Below, one piece after another: positions 43,332 to 52,852 of a stretch of DNA of 64,000 bases (the stretch's first letter is position 1; every line of letters begins with the position of its first letter). Origin of the DNA: Bryobacterales bacterium. Lineage in GTDB: Bacteria; Acidobacteriota; Terriglobia; Bryobacterales; Bryobacteraceae. The stretch covers positions 62,001 through 126,000 of the forward strand of contig PLRS01000035.1 of assembly GCA_003164035.1 (NCBI GenBank). The letters are read 5' to 3'. A model generated the notes under the pieces. That model had not been told where the DNA came from. It saw only the letters and a list, made by a program, of their open reading frames with translations, and did no database searches. Made by a program: the position numbers and the translations under genes.

Positions 43332-45194
43332 TCAGAAACCGAGAGTTTCCGCAGTCGATGCCGGACGGAACGACCCGGAAGGCGGATTCAAAATCAGCGC
43401 CAGGTAGCCCATAGCCAGGTTCCTTGCGCCAAGATCGCTGACGAAGGCAAAGCCGTGAGCGTATTCAAAGTTACAAACTGCAATCACGTAACCGTTGAAA
43501 CCTGGAGCCAGTAGCGATGTTAGACCCGCCCAGACGGTACCACTGGCGACCGAAGGCGTCACCGTGGCCGCGGGGGCCGCAGTCCCGTACCAGTTCAGAG
43601 TGCAGGTACCGGCCTGAGGGGTGCTCCCGAACGGATCGGTGCTGGTGTTGGCGATCGCCAGACCAGTGTCGAACCCTGCAATCTCCGTCACGTAGGGGAA
43701 CAGCAACGAAGTCGTGCAGAGGGAAGTAGAGAGAATGTTAGTCGCCGTCGAAGTGTCGACAAAGCGCGGAATCGGCTGCGACGAGGAAGCAGTGGTGTCC
43801 GTTGCTCCGATATCGGCAGCATCCGGGGCGTACCGCAGATTCACGGTAGCCGTGCCGATTGCAGGCAGGTTGTTGCCGGGGTTGGCGACGTAGAGGAGTG
43901 CCACCGGGATATCGACGTTCTCAATAGTCGAGGTCGACGTAGTGGTAATTTCCCATGTCGCGATAGCGGTACCACCGCTGACGGCCAACTGAACGGCCGG
44001 GAACGTCTCCGTTGCTGGGTACACCGACGAGGTGGTCGAAGTTACACCGACCAGAGTGCCTGCACCGTAGAGATAGGTTGCGCTTGGAATCAGGGTCACT
44101 GTGGTGGTCGAGGAGCCGTTGGTGGTAGCGCCGGTTCCGACGCTGGGGGAGACGCCACCGACGTAGACGCTGACGCCGCTGGGGATGTTGCTGAATACTG
44201 CCGAGATGCGGGTTCCGAAATCAGCTAAGCCGGGAGTCACGGTCGAGCCGGTTAGAGTCACAGGCAAGCCGCTGGTATACGGAGTGAAGCCGGACTCGGA
44301 GGTGTACAGGAAACCGGGGATATTCTGCTCGACGGCGTACGACTGATAAATACCAGAGCCGCTGGTAAGCGGATATGGGTTCACGCGCGTCTTGAAGGCC
44401 GAGGCGAATTGTTCGGAGAAACGCAGGTTAGCCCACGCAACTGGCTGAGTGGCACTGCCGCCATACAGGTTGTTACATTGGAGGCCTGTAATCGAACCCA
44501 GGCTGCTGTCGTTGGCGCTTCGCACCGAGGTGCTCAAGCTCTTTGCCACATAACCGGTGGTCAACGCGGAGTTGTTGACGCTAACCGAAGCCGAACCGCT
44601 GACTGCGACGTCGGCAATGATATTACCGGGCAACGTACCGCCAGTGATGGCGCTGGCATTCACGCGAACATTGGTAATGCGGTAGAAGCGGCTCGAAACA
44701 GTGGAGGGCGCCAAAACCGGAACGCCGTTGAACGTGACCGAGGACCCGCTCACGACGCCGAAGAACGCATTGACGTACGGTGACGGGACAGTAATCGGGT
44801 TGCCGCCGTAGCTCGCTGTTGCGGCGGTCGCCGGGCAGCCCGAGAGCGGCGCGTTGCATGCTACGATCGGCTGCGCCGCGCCGTAGCTTGCCAAACCGGA
44901 ACCAGGCTCGTCGATCAGCAGCAGGGCTTCAGAAGCCGAGCCGACTAACAGCCGGCTCGTAACCGTCGTATTCGTGTACACCACGAAGTTCGCCTGCGGG
45001 ATGACCGAGCCGGGCGCCGTCGATACGCCACCCGTGCAGGTGAGCAGGATGTCGCCCATCAATTCCGTAATGCCTTCGGACCGGAGCTGAGTGGGAACCG
45101 TGGTTGCATTGCAAGTCAATGCCTGCGCACCCGCTATCCCGGCACACAGGGACAATACGGCGAGCACAAGAACTATTCTGCGAAAATCTGCCAT
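43332..45194 (-). CDS. Secreted protein of unknown function
   Basis: 620 residues from the ATG at 45194 (GGAGAAGGAA upstream); a longer frame to 45266 lacks a signal peptide and is rejected. Signal peptide RIVLVLAVLSLCAGIAGAQ. The mature part is Ser/Thr-rich and beta-rich. The last ~130 residues hold a recognisable block also seen, from memory, in other acidobacterial secreted proteins (LLFPYVTEIAGFDTGLAIAN, APGFNGYVIAVCNFEYAHGF). No catalytic motif is seen. Cys pairs in the mature part suggest disulfides. It is followed by a strong terminator. Surface or secreted role is inferred. Confidence 0.8.
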   Translation of the reverse strand: MADFRRIVLVLAVLSLCAGIAGAQALTCNATTVPTQLRSEGITELMGDILLTCTGGVSTAPGSVIPQANFVVYTNTTVTSRLLVGSASEALLLIDEPGSGLASYGAAQPIVACNAPLSGCPATAATASYGGNPITVPSPYVNAFFGVVSGSSVTFNGVPVLAPSTVSSRFYRITNVRVNASAITGGTLPGNIIADVAVSGSASVSVNNSALTTGYVAKSLSTSVRSANDSSLGSITGLQCNNLYGGSATQPVAWANLRFSEQFASAFKTRVNPYPLTSGSGIYQSYAVEQNIPGFLYTSESGFTPYTSGLPVTLTGSTVTPGLADFGTRISAVFSNIPSGVSVYVGGVSPSVGTGATTNGSSTTTVTLIPSATYLYGAGTLVGVTSTTSSVYPATETFPAVQLAVSGGTAIATWEITTTSTSTIENVDIPVALLYVANPGNNLPAIGTATVNLRYAPDAADIGATDTTASSSQPIPRFVDTSTATNILSTSLCTTSLLFPYVTEIAGFDTGLAIANTSTDPFGSTPQAGTCTLNWYGTAAPAATVTPSVASGTVWAGLTSLLAPGFNGYVIAVCNFEYAHGFAFVSDLGARNLAMGYLALILNPPSGSFRPASTAETLGF

Positions 45195-45651
45195 TTCCTT
45201 CTCCTTGTAATTTTGCAAATGTTGAATCGGTAGAAGTTTACTTCCAACCTGAGCCTCTTCATGCAACTTCCAAACCGTTCAGACTACCGGAAACGCCTCC
45301 GTGTCGGGCGGAGGTTGATCGCAGCCACCAAGCTTGGCTGCTGTTCCCGTTTATGCTACTTGCACTACTGAAACCCGTATTGGCTACCCGTGGCCTTGAA
45401 TTTGTTATCTTCCGGATAGCTCAGATGAAGTACACAAATGCACACTACCCACTGACGCGGTAAACTCCATAGTGAACTGTCCACCGGCCCGCTGTCAAGA
45501 GAAATCCTTGCCAGCCGATGCGAAAACCGATCTTAACCGCCATTCAACACCATGTACGGATGAGGAGCCGTCCCGAATTACATCATGATTGGGCCCGCGA
45601 GTCAAGAGTTTCACACCGAATCGTCTCAATTCTTTTAGCGGGATTCCCCGC
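45195..45651. other. 457-base gap without recognised gene
   Basis: Short frames here look random. A 6-bp hairpin AGCGGG/CCCGCT lies at 45637-45652 at the end of the 1489-residue gene, without a T-tract. The region must hold the minus-strand promoter of the gene at 43332. No repeat family was recognised. Confidence 0.4.
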
Positions 45652-48600
45652 TCATTGAATGGCAACGGTAACCGCATTGCTTGCAACGTTCCCCTGTTGA
45701 AGGACCAGCGAAATGGCGGTTCCCGGCGGGGTATTGGCGGGGATTGGGATATTCACCTGGTATAAGCCGATAAATCCTGGCGTGAGACCGGCATAAGCCG
45801 GGGCGATAGCTACGCCGTTCAGCAGGGCGGTGACCGGGGTGATCGCCGGAGCCAGCGTCCCGTGAGTGGACGTGGCCCCCAATCCGGTAGCGTAGGCAAT
45901 CAGGGTCAGTCCCCGCGTGAGCGGGTTGGCGGCGGAATTGACGCTGCCGTCCTGGTTTTCAATCGCACCCTCGGAACCACTTAGCAAGAAGATGGCCGGA
46001 GCGACGGCGGAAATCTGCACGGAAGCCTGCGCCGACCCGTACGTCGAAGAAACCACCATAATATGTGTGCCTGTCCCGATATTAGCGGGCACCTGCGCGT
46101 TCACCTGAAAGGGAGTGGCCGCCAGAACGGTAGCGGCGATGCCATCGAAACTCACCGTGGTCGGGGCGGCGGCGCCGAACAAACCGTTTCCGAAAATTGC
46201 CACCAGTCCCCCGGGCGCAATTCCGGCGGTAAAACTGGCGGCATTCACCACTCCGGAAGCGGCGATGGCAGCCGTCTCCGGCGCCAGCACCAGGTTCAGG
46301 GTGGGCCGGGTTGCGCTGTAACTGGCCAGGGCGTTGCCCGTAACATTATATGTGCCGCCCTCCTGCGCCAAATCGGTCACGAATGCCTGAAATGCAGCGG
46401 ATGTGCCGATATCGATCTGGTATTGGGCCAATAATCCATCGCAGGCGAGCAAGCGGGTCGCCAGCGGGCCTCCCGCCGGAGGATTGCCGCTGGAATCCAC
46501 GGCGTCCCAGAGCGTCACGGGCTGCCCGCAGGCTCCCGATGGCGAAACCACATCTAAGGTAAACGCCTGCATCACGGCCGGCGGTTGGGAAACGGCGCCC
46601 GCCAGGAAGCGTCGTGTGCTGGGTTGGGTTGTAGTGAATCTCACCACCCCCAGAATCGTACCCTTCCAAGTCCCGCCCGGCCCTGAAAAACCGTTCAAAT
46701 AGGAATTCAGGTCCGATTTGCCGAAAGCCGGGTTGGGATCCTGAATGGCGATGGAGCCATCCGCGGCCACGCCTGTCGCCACCACGAAGTTTCCACCCAC
46801 GCTCGCGCCGTTGAGAGACAGCCCCAACGAAACCAGCGCCGGCGCGCCGGCAGCCAGACAATCGGCAATGGCCGCGAGGCTGGGCGTCTCCACGGTAACG
46901 TCCATGCCGGCGAACTGGGCGGCGCGCCACAGGTTCACCACCTGCTGGCCGGCGGCCGAACCGGAAAGAAAACCGTCGCAGTAGGAATTACCGGCGGCGT
47001 CGACGCTACAGTAGGATGTCAGGAACTCATTGAGGGCCAGGGGCGTGGCCGAACCGCCCGATACCGAAATCTGCCCCAGGTTTTGATAGTAGGAGAAGAT
47101 GGATGCCACCGCCGTCAGCAGGGCGCCTTGCTGCGCGATGGTGGCCGCGCCGTTACCGAGCGCCGCCGTCCCGGCTTCGATCAGCGACGGGAAGTTCGAC
47201 AGCGTGCCGGCGGTTGCGGTCGCCCCGAATGTCACCGGTGTTCCGGTCGCGGCCGGTGCGTTGGCGGTTACCAGGGCGATTCCCGCCGCGGCGGGCAATC
47301 GCAGATAGGTGGACGCCTGGCCGTTCGAGTCCGTCACCGCGCTGGCCGCCGTCAGGGACGCGCCGGGCGATGCCTGGAACGTCACGGTAACGTTGACCAG
47401 CGGCGAACCGGACGAATCGGTCAGGGTCGCCACCAGCGGCAGCGGCAGCAGGGCGCCGGGAAGGCCGCTCTGAGCGTCGCCGCCGCTCTTGGTGAAAAAC
47501 GCACCGCTGGCCGCCAGAGCCTTCACGGTCAACGTGGCGCCGGCGCTGGACGAACCTTGTTTCGCCGTTATGGCGATGGGTCCGCTGGCCGCCGACGGCG
47601 GGACGAATTGACTCCAACTGTAAGCCCCGTTCGAGCTGGTGAACGGGAAACTCGCCGCGCCAGCGACCGAAACCGTGACCGCACTGGACGGAGCAAAGCC
47701 GTAAATGGCGACGAGCGCGCTCGATCCGGCCGTGACGGTGGCGGGATAGATGGCCACGGTGGGCGCGCTGGCCGCCGCTTTGGCGGTAGCCGCGCTAGCG
47801 CCGGAGGCGTAGCTAATGGTCCCGCCTTCAAAGCTCTGCTGCGTCAGCCCGCCGCTCACAGCCTGGTCGCCCAGCGGCATGCCGAAGTTCCCGGTGATGC
47901 CGCCGCTCGAAGTATAGGCCGCCAGAATCAGACCCGTAACAAACCAGGATTGGCCGGAAGTCGGGCCGCCGCTGGAAGCGTAAATCGACCCGTTGGCAAA
48001 GCTCTGCCCGGTCCCCGAGCTTCCCGTGAAAGTAGTGAAAGCGTACGCGGCTCCGGAGGGAGGGCCGGCGCTTCCGGTTTCGTAGCCCAGCGCCGCCCAC
48101 TTCACGAGCACGTTTCCACTCACCAATTGCACCGGGCTGCCCGCCAGAGCGCCGCCCGCGAACATCTGCCTGCCGCCGGAGGTCGCATCCGAATCCGGGT
48201 AGCCCACCGAGCCGGCCGGGCCGCCCAAAGCCAGGTATGCCGCCAGCGGGGCGCCGCTCACCACGTATGCCGTACTGGCGCCGTCCGCTATCGCCAGCAG
48301 GCACATCGCGCCGCCGTCGGTGACCGTCTGAACGTAACCGCTGCCGGCGCGGGAAGCGGCATCCGGGACCGGCATGGCCGCGGCGAGGCGGTTGCGGGTC
48401 AAAGCCGCCTGGAAGGCTGCCGCCACGTTGGTGGGCGCGCCCTCTCCGACCGAGCAACAAACCGCATTCACAATTATTTTAATGGCCGTGCTGGTTACGC
48501 CGCCCGCGGTCGCGGTGATGGTGGCCGCGCCGCCGCTCAACGCGGTTACCACGGCCGTCGAGCCGCTGGGCGTGACGGAGGCGACCTGGCCATTGCTGGT

Positions 48601-50121
48601 GCCCCAGGTCACCGCCCGGCCCGTGGCCACGGCTCCCGACGTGTCGTAAGGCGTCGCCGTCAGGCTCAGCGTCTGGCCCACGTTCAGGGTCGCGGTATTG
48701 CCGGCCGGCGCTCCGGCGATCTGGACCGAGACAATCGGCAGCAGCACCGTGCCGCCGTTGGCCGTGGTCAGGGTTCCCCCTTCGAAAGTCTGCGAATAGC
48801 CGCTGGAAGCGAGCGCTACCGGGTTGGCCGTGGGTAGCCCCAGCGTGCCCGAAGGCCCACCGTTATTCAGGTACAAGGCGTAAAGCGATTGGGTGACCGA
48901 AAAATACGCACCTTTATTCGTGCCCGAGGTGATTTCGTAAATGGCGCCGGAGACAAACGTCTGCACCGTGGCCGTGGTGGAAGTGGAGGCGGTGATTGCG
49001 GTGGCGGCGTCGAGGGGCGGCCCCAAGTCGGTGTTTCCGCCCAGCGCGTTCCAAGTGGTATAGAAGGTCTCCGAAATGTCGAAGTCCGTGCCGGCCGCAA
49101 TGGCGGGGTCGTAAGCAAACAGGGCGTAGCCCTTATCGAATACCTGCCAGGTGCAGAGGTTGCCCGAGGTTTCCGCCGGGCAACCCTGGGTGTCGCCCAG
49201 CGGATACCCCACCGTGCTTACTCCCAGTGAGGTGAAATACGAATCCATGTCGGCCCAGATCTGCACCACGGAGACGGACGCGGTAGCGGTGGTGGAACTG
49301 GCCGTAGCCAGGGCCAGCTTGGCGGAGGAACTGGCCGCGCTCTGAAAAGTCTGGATGTATCCCGAGGTGCCCAGCGCGGTCACGCCCGTCAGTGGCGGCA
49401 GGGTAACCTGCGACGCGAAGTTGCCCCTCTGGTAGGCGTTGACAAACTGCTCTTGCAAGTACCCCGTGGGCGCGCCCACCCCTACCGACAGGATCGTATT
49501 CAGGGTTATGGCGGCCGTCCCCGTAACCGACGGCAATATGGTGCTGGTGGCGGTGACGGTGACTGTCGTCGTTGAGCCGATGATGGCGGGGGCGGTGTAT
49601 AACCCGCTGGTCGAGATGCTGCCCAACTGCGGGTTGATGGACCAGGTCACGGTAGTGACCGCCAGGTTCGAAACCGTGGCCGTAAACTGCTGTGTCTGGC
49701 TGTTGGTCAAAGACGCGGTACTGGGACTGATGGCGATGGATGGCGTGCTGGGATTGAGCTGAATCGTCACCGTAGCCGATTGGGTGGGATCGGCCACGCT
49801 GGTGGCCGTGATGGTGACAGTCTGGGCAACGGTGATGCTGGCGGGCGCGGTGTAGAGATTGGTGGTGATGCCGCCGGAGCCGGCGGTGCCGCTGGTGGAA
49901 GCAAGCGATCCGACCGGCGGGTTAAGCGACCACGTCACGCTGGTATTGCTCGATCCAGTGACCAGCGCCGTCAGCGCCGCCGAGCCGCCGCCCTCGAGCG
50001 TGTTGGACGTGCTGCTGAGCGAAATGAGGACGCCGGCCCGCGCCGGCAACGCGGCAAAAGCCAGCGTGGCGACGAAGATGGCTATTAAGAAGGTTAAGTC
50101 GAAAAACCGGTGGTGCCGCAC
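45652..50121 (-). CDS. Giant secreted protein: Ig-like, LGFP repeats, C39-like and TIGR03437 domains
   Basis: 1489 residues from a GTG. Signal peptide FLIAIFVATLAFAALPARA. The order is Ig-like domains (~30-220; STASLTNSQTQQFTATVSN), LGFP-type repeats (~290-480: VGYPLGDTQG, LGPPLDAATA, LGLPTANPVA), a Big-2-like domain (~490-560), and more LGFP repeats (~575-790: VGYPDSD, FGMPLGDQAVSGG). An Ig-like domain (~870-960) and a degenerate peptidase C39-like domain (~1000-1150; NFVVATGVAADGSIAIQDPN, where active enzymes have His before FVVV) follow. TIGR03437 is last (~1265-1489). LGFP repeats are thought to anchor proteins to cell-wall glycans. It is probably a surface protein; catalytic activity is doubtful. 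Confidence 0.85.
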   Translation of the reverse strand: MRHHRFFDLTFLIAIFVATLAFAALPARAGVLISLSSTSNTLEGGGSAALTALVTGSSNTSVTWSLNPPVGSLASTSGTAGSGGITTNLYTAPASITVAQTVTITATSVADPTQSATVTIQLNPSTPSIAISPSTASLTNSQTQQFTATVSNLAVTTVTWSINPQLGSISTSGLYTAPAIIGSTTTVTVTATSTILPSVTGTAAITLNTILSVGVGAPTGYLQEQFVNAYQRGNFASQVTLPPLTGVTALGTSGYIQTFQSAASSSAKLALATASSTTATASVSVVQIWADMDSYFTSLGVSTVGYPLGDTQGCPAETSGNLCTWQVFDKGYALFAYDPAIAAGTDFDISETFYTTWNALGGNTDLGPPLDAATAITASTSTTATVQTFVSGAIYEITSGTNKGAYFSVTQSLYALYLNNGGPSGTLGLPTANPVALASSGYSQTFEGGTLTTANGGTVLLPIVSVQIAGAPAGNTATLNVGQTLSLTATPYDTSGAVATGRAVTWGTSNGQVASVTPSGSTAVVTALSGGAATITATAGGVTSTAIKIIVNAVCCSVGEGAPTNVAAAFQAALTRNRLAAAMPVPDAASRAGSGYVQTVTDGGAMCLLAIADGASTAYVVSGAPLAAYLALGGPAGSVGYPDSDATSGGRQMFAGGALAGSPVQLVSGNVLVKWAALGYETGSAGPPSGAAYAFTTFTGSSGTGQSFANGSIYASSGGPTSGQSWFVTGLILAAYTSSGGITGNFGMPLGDQAVSGGLTQQSFEGGTISYASGASAATAKAAASAPTVAIYPATVTAGSSALVAIYGFAPSSAVTVSVAGAASFPFTSSNGAYSWSQFVPPSAASGPIAITAKQGSSSAGATLTVKALAASGAFFTKSGGDAQSGLPGALLPLPLVATLTDSSGSPLVNVTVTFQASPGASLTAASAVTDSNGQASTYLRLPAAAGIALVTANAPAATGTPVTFGATATAGTLSNFPSLIEAGTAALGNGAATIAQQGALLTAVASIFSYYQNLGQISVSGGSATPLALNEFLTSYCSVDAAGNSYCDGFLSGSAAGQQVVNLWRAAQFAGMDVTVETPSLAAIADCLAAGAPALVSLGLSLNGASVGGNFVVATGVAADGSIAIQDPNPAFGKSDLNSYLNGFSGPGGTWKGTILGVVRFTTTQPSTRRFLAGAVSQPPAVMQAFTLDVVSPSGACGQPVTLWDAVDSSGNPPAGGPLATRLLACDGLLAQYQIDIGTSAAFQAFVTDLAQEGGTYNVTGNALASYSATRPTLNLVLAPETAAIAASGVVNAASFTAGIAPGGLVAIFGNGLFGAAAPTTVSFDGIAATVLAATPFQVNAQVPANIGTGTHIMVVSSTYGSAQASVQISAVAPAIFLLSGSEGAIENQDGSVNSAANPLTRGLTLIAYATGLGATSTHGTLAPAITPVTALLNGVAIAPAYAGLTPGFIGLYQVNIPIPANTPPGTAISLVLQQGNVASNAVTVAIQ

Positions 50122-50152
50122 GAATACCCGATATGGTAGCGCGCTTAAAATG

Positions 50153-51532
50153 TCAAAATTGAAAATACACGAAGGGTACCGGCCGGTCCGTGAAGCCGAT
50201 CAACTCCAGGCACAGCAGGCACAGCGCGAGGGCGCCAGAATACACCCAGGCGGGCGTTTCCGGCAGACGCTCGAACCACTCGAAGCGTTCCTCGGCCACG
50301 GCCAGGGCAAGGCTGGACACAGCGATCCAAAGCTGCCAGTGCGGCCACATTATGTGGCCGGCCGGCCCATGACACAATCGCCCCAGAATTTCCAGGCTCG
50401 CGGGCAGCGTGCGGGCGCGAAAAAAGACCCACCCGATCGAGGCCAGCGCGAAAGTAAGCAGTACGCGCAGCGGGTTCCGGCCCGGTTTGGGATCGATGCC
50501 CAACGCGCGTTCGGCGGCCAGCAGCCCGCCATGATATCCGCCCCAGATGACGAAATTCCAACTGGCGCCGTGCCACAGCCCGCCGAGCAGCATGGTCACG
50601 AGCAGGTTGCGATAGGTTTGGAAACGCCCGCCGCGGTTGCCGCCGAGCGGTATATAAAGGTAGTCGCGCAGCCAGGTGGAGAGCGAGATGTGCCAGCGCC
50701 GCCAGAAATCGGTGATGCTGGAAGCCAGGTACGGCCGGCGGAAATTTTCCGGGAAGCGGAAGCCCAACAGGTGGGCCAGGCCGATGGCCATGTCGGTGTA
50801 GCCGGAAAAGTCGAAAAAGATCTGAATCGAGAAAGCCACCACCCCGCTCCAGGCGGCCAGGCACCCGGGATAGGCCGCGGGGTTTGCGAAATACGCGTCC
50901 GCCAGGCGGGCAAACTGGTCGGCGACCACGAGTTTCTTCACCAGTCCGAATACCACCAGCCAGACGCCGAGCAATTGCTCCCTGGCATCCGGCGCGCGCC
51001 AGTGATAGAAGTCGCGAAAAAAGTCGTGCGCGCGCACGATCGGGCCGGCCACCAATTGCGGGAAAAACGCGATGTACAGGGCGTAGTCGACGACGTTAGT
51101 GATCGGTTCCTGCTGGCCGCGATACACGTCGACGACGTAAGACATGCTCTGGAAAGTGTGGAAGCTGATGCCCATGGGCAGGATGATGGCGAGGGCCCAA
51201 TCGCCGGCCGGCCTTCCCAGCGCGAGCGCCAGGTTCGACGCCAGGAAATTGTAGTACTTGAAGAAGCCCAGAAAGCCCAGGTTGGCGGCAAGGCTGGTAA
51301 TCAGCGCGGTCTTGCGCCGGGCGCCGGTGGCGGCACGCCGGATCCACCTCGCAGCCGTGTAGTCTATGGCCGTCAGCGCCAGAATCAGCAGAATGAATTT
51401 GGCGTTCCAGCACATATAAAAGAAGTAGCTGGCCGCCAGCAGAATGTATTTGCGGAAGGGCCGCGGCGAGGCATAGAACAAGGCCACGACCACCACGAAG
51501 AAGAGAAAAAACTGGGGCGTGTGAAACAGCAT
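50153..51532 (-). CDS. MBOAT-family O-acyltransferase, AlgI-like
   Basis: 459 residues from the ATG at 51532, which overlaps the TAA of the preceding gene (TAATG); a longer frame is rejected. Many transmembrane helices. Family motifs are LFHTPQFFLFFVVVVALFY, PQLVAGPIVRAHDFF, FRRPYLASSITDFWRRWHIS, YIPLGGNRGG, and GGLWHGASWNFVIWGGYHGG with the catalytic His. AlgI-type enzymes move acetyl groups across the membrane for polysaccharide O-acetylation. Its partner is the SGNH-like protein encoded just upstream. The acceptor polymer is not evident; no polysaccharide synthase is nearby. Confidence 0.93.
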   Translation of the reverse strand: MLFHTPQFFLFFVVVVALFYASPRPFRKYILLAASYFFYMCWNAKFILLILALTAIDYTAARWIRRAATGARRKTALITSLAANLGFLGFFKYYNFLASNLALALGRPAGDWALAIILPMGISFHTFQSMSYVVDVYRGQQEPITNVVDYALYIAFFPQLVAGPIVRAHDFFRDFYHWRAPDAREQLLGVWLVVFGLVKKLVVADQFARLADAYFANPAAYPGCLAAWSGVVAFSIQIFFDFSGYTDMAIGLAHLLGFRFPENFRRPYLASSITDFWRRWHISLSTWLRDYLYIPLGGNRGGRFQTYRNLLVTMLLGGLWHGASWNFVIWGGYHGGLLAAERALGIDPKPGRNPLRVLLTFALASIGWVFFRARTLPASLEILGRLCHGPAGHIMWPHWQLWIAVSSLALAVAEERFEWFERLPETPAWVYSGALALCLLCLELIGFTDRPVPFVYFQF

Positions 51533-52620
51533 TACCGGGCGGGCTCCTGGGGCGCGCTTAACCACTTCCCGGCGAGTTGCGCGAGTCGACGCGAGAACTC
51601 GATGCCGCCAGCTTCATTCAGGTGCATGGCGTCGCCGAACAGTTCCGGCCGCTCCAGCGAATCGAAGGTGTGTTCGTCGGCAAGCGTCACGCCCGGCCGC
51701 CGGGCCAACTGGCGCACCGAGCTATCGGCATCCTCCGGAAGGCCGGGCCGCACCACCGGGCCGCGCGGCAGGCGATAGAAGAAGATGCGGGTGCGGGTGC
51801 CGCGGTAGCGATCGATAATGGCGCCGATCCAGCGCAGCCGATAGACGGCGTAGGAGGGAGTGACGGGCGCAACCGGGCGCAGCAGCACGTCCTCGGCTCC
51901 GCGCCGCCGCTCGGCATCCATCCAATCGGGGAACGCCGTTATCCGGTTGGCGGCCCAATCCACCTCAATGCCTTCCAGGTTGTGACGCTCCCAGATGGAA
52001 GTGTAAATCCAGCTCGCGCCCAGCCGGTGCACCAGCCGCACGTTTTCCTCGCGGGCGTGGCGATGCGCCAGATAGGCTTGAAAGTCCTGTTGAAACGCCA
52101 TGCCTTTGAGCAGCACGGTTCTGGCCGCCAGCGCGCGCAGCGGCCATTCGGTGTAGGACATGGAGAAGCTCCAGAGGTCGCTCAGGCGAAGCAGCGGCGC
52201 CAGGTAGCGAAGGTCCAGCTCGCGGTCCGCCACGGGCTCGAATTCGCGGTCGTTGTAGGTATCGAACGGCACCAGGATGGCGGCATAGCGATCGCGGCGA
52301 GGGTCGACCTCGCGCAACATGTAATACCAACAGCGCGGCGTGGTGCCGGGGACGGCGATGGTGGCCAGCGTGTAGCCGGTTTCCGGCGTGAGTTGGTCGG
52401 CCACGCGGGTCTTCAGCCCCACCCGCGAATCGCCCACCGCCAGCACCTGGTTCGGCCCAGTCAGCGGACGGTGAATCTCGTTCCACACAAACTGCTCGAG
52501 GTATCCGGCGGTGGAATTCGGTTCGAGGATGGAGGTGTAGCCGGTGCGAAAGGCCAGCGAATCGAGCGCCAGAAACAAGACCAGAGCCAGGCCGAGCCGG
52601 AGGAATAGCCGAGTCACCAA
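51532..52620 (-). CDS. SGNH-hydrolase-like membrane-anchored protein, AlgX/AlgJ-like partner
   Basis: 362 residues. An N-terminal membrane anchor (LRLGLALVLFLALDSLAF) is followed by a GDS motif (LAVGDSRVGLK) and a C-terminal DAMHLNEAG that supplies the Asp and His of an SGNH triad. Such proteins complete acetyl transfer after an MBOAT pump. The first codon is TTG and a GTG follows directly, so either may be used; there is no strong ribosome-binding site. The stop overlaps the AlgI-like start, so the pair is translationally coupled. Confidence 0.8.
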   Translation of the reverse strand: MVTRLFLRLGLALVLFLALDSLAFRTGYTSILEPNSTAGYLEQFVWNEIHRPLTGPNQVLAVGDSRVGLKTRVADQLTPETGYTLATIAVPGTTPRCWYYMLREVDPRRDRYAAILVPFDTYNDREFEPVADRELDLRYLAPLLRLSDLWSFSMSYTEWPLRALAARTVLLKGMAFQQDFQAYLAHRHAREENVRLVHRLGASWIYTSIWERHNLEGIEVDWAANRITAFPDWMDAERRRGAEDVLLRPVAPVTPSYAVYRLRWIGAIIDRYRGTRTRIFFYRLPRGPVVRPGLPEDADSSVRQLARRPGVTLADEHTFDSLERPELFGDAMHLNEAGGIEFSRRLAQLAGKWLSAPQEPAR

Positions 52621-52631
52621 GCCGTAATTAT

Positions 52632-52662
52632 AGCTGTCAGCGGTCAGCTATCAGCGGCAGCT
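52632..52662. repeat. Degenerate tandem 'agctgtcagcgg' words
   Basis: Imperfect copies of AGCT(G/A)TCAGCGG in the 232-base gap between the efflux and SGNH genes. It is a simple low-copy repeat, otherwise the gap holds nothing supported. Confidence 0.4.
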
Positions 52663-52852
52663 AACGTAGACGTGTGGTTTCAGGTTTATGGCGAAGTTCT
52701 GCCGGTCATGGAGCAGGCTGATCTCAACGGTTACCCTTGCAACCCTTACAAGGTCAGAGTGTTGGACAGGCTTTTGTGGGATCTTGGCCAGCCTAGCTTT
52801 TGCGCGCAGTGAGTCGGCTCTTCCGATCCTCAAGAGCCATCCGCCGCTCGCC

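Noticed and set aside
45495-45686. 63-residue minus-strand ORF at the 3' end of the 1489-residue gene
   Set aside because: It overlaps the real gene in another frame, and the composition is not convincing.
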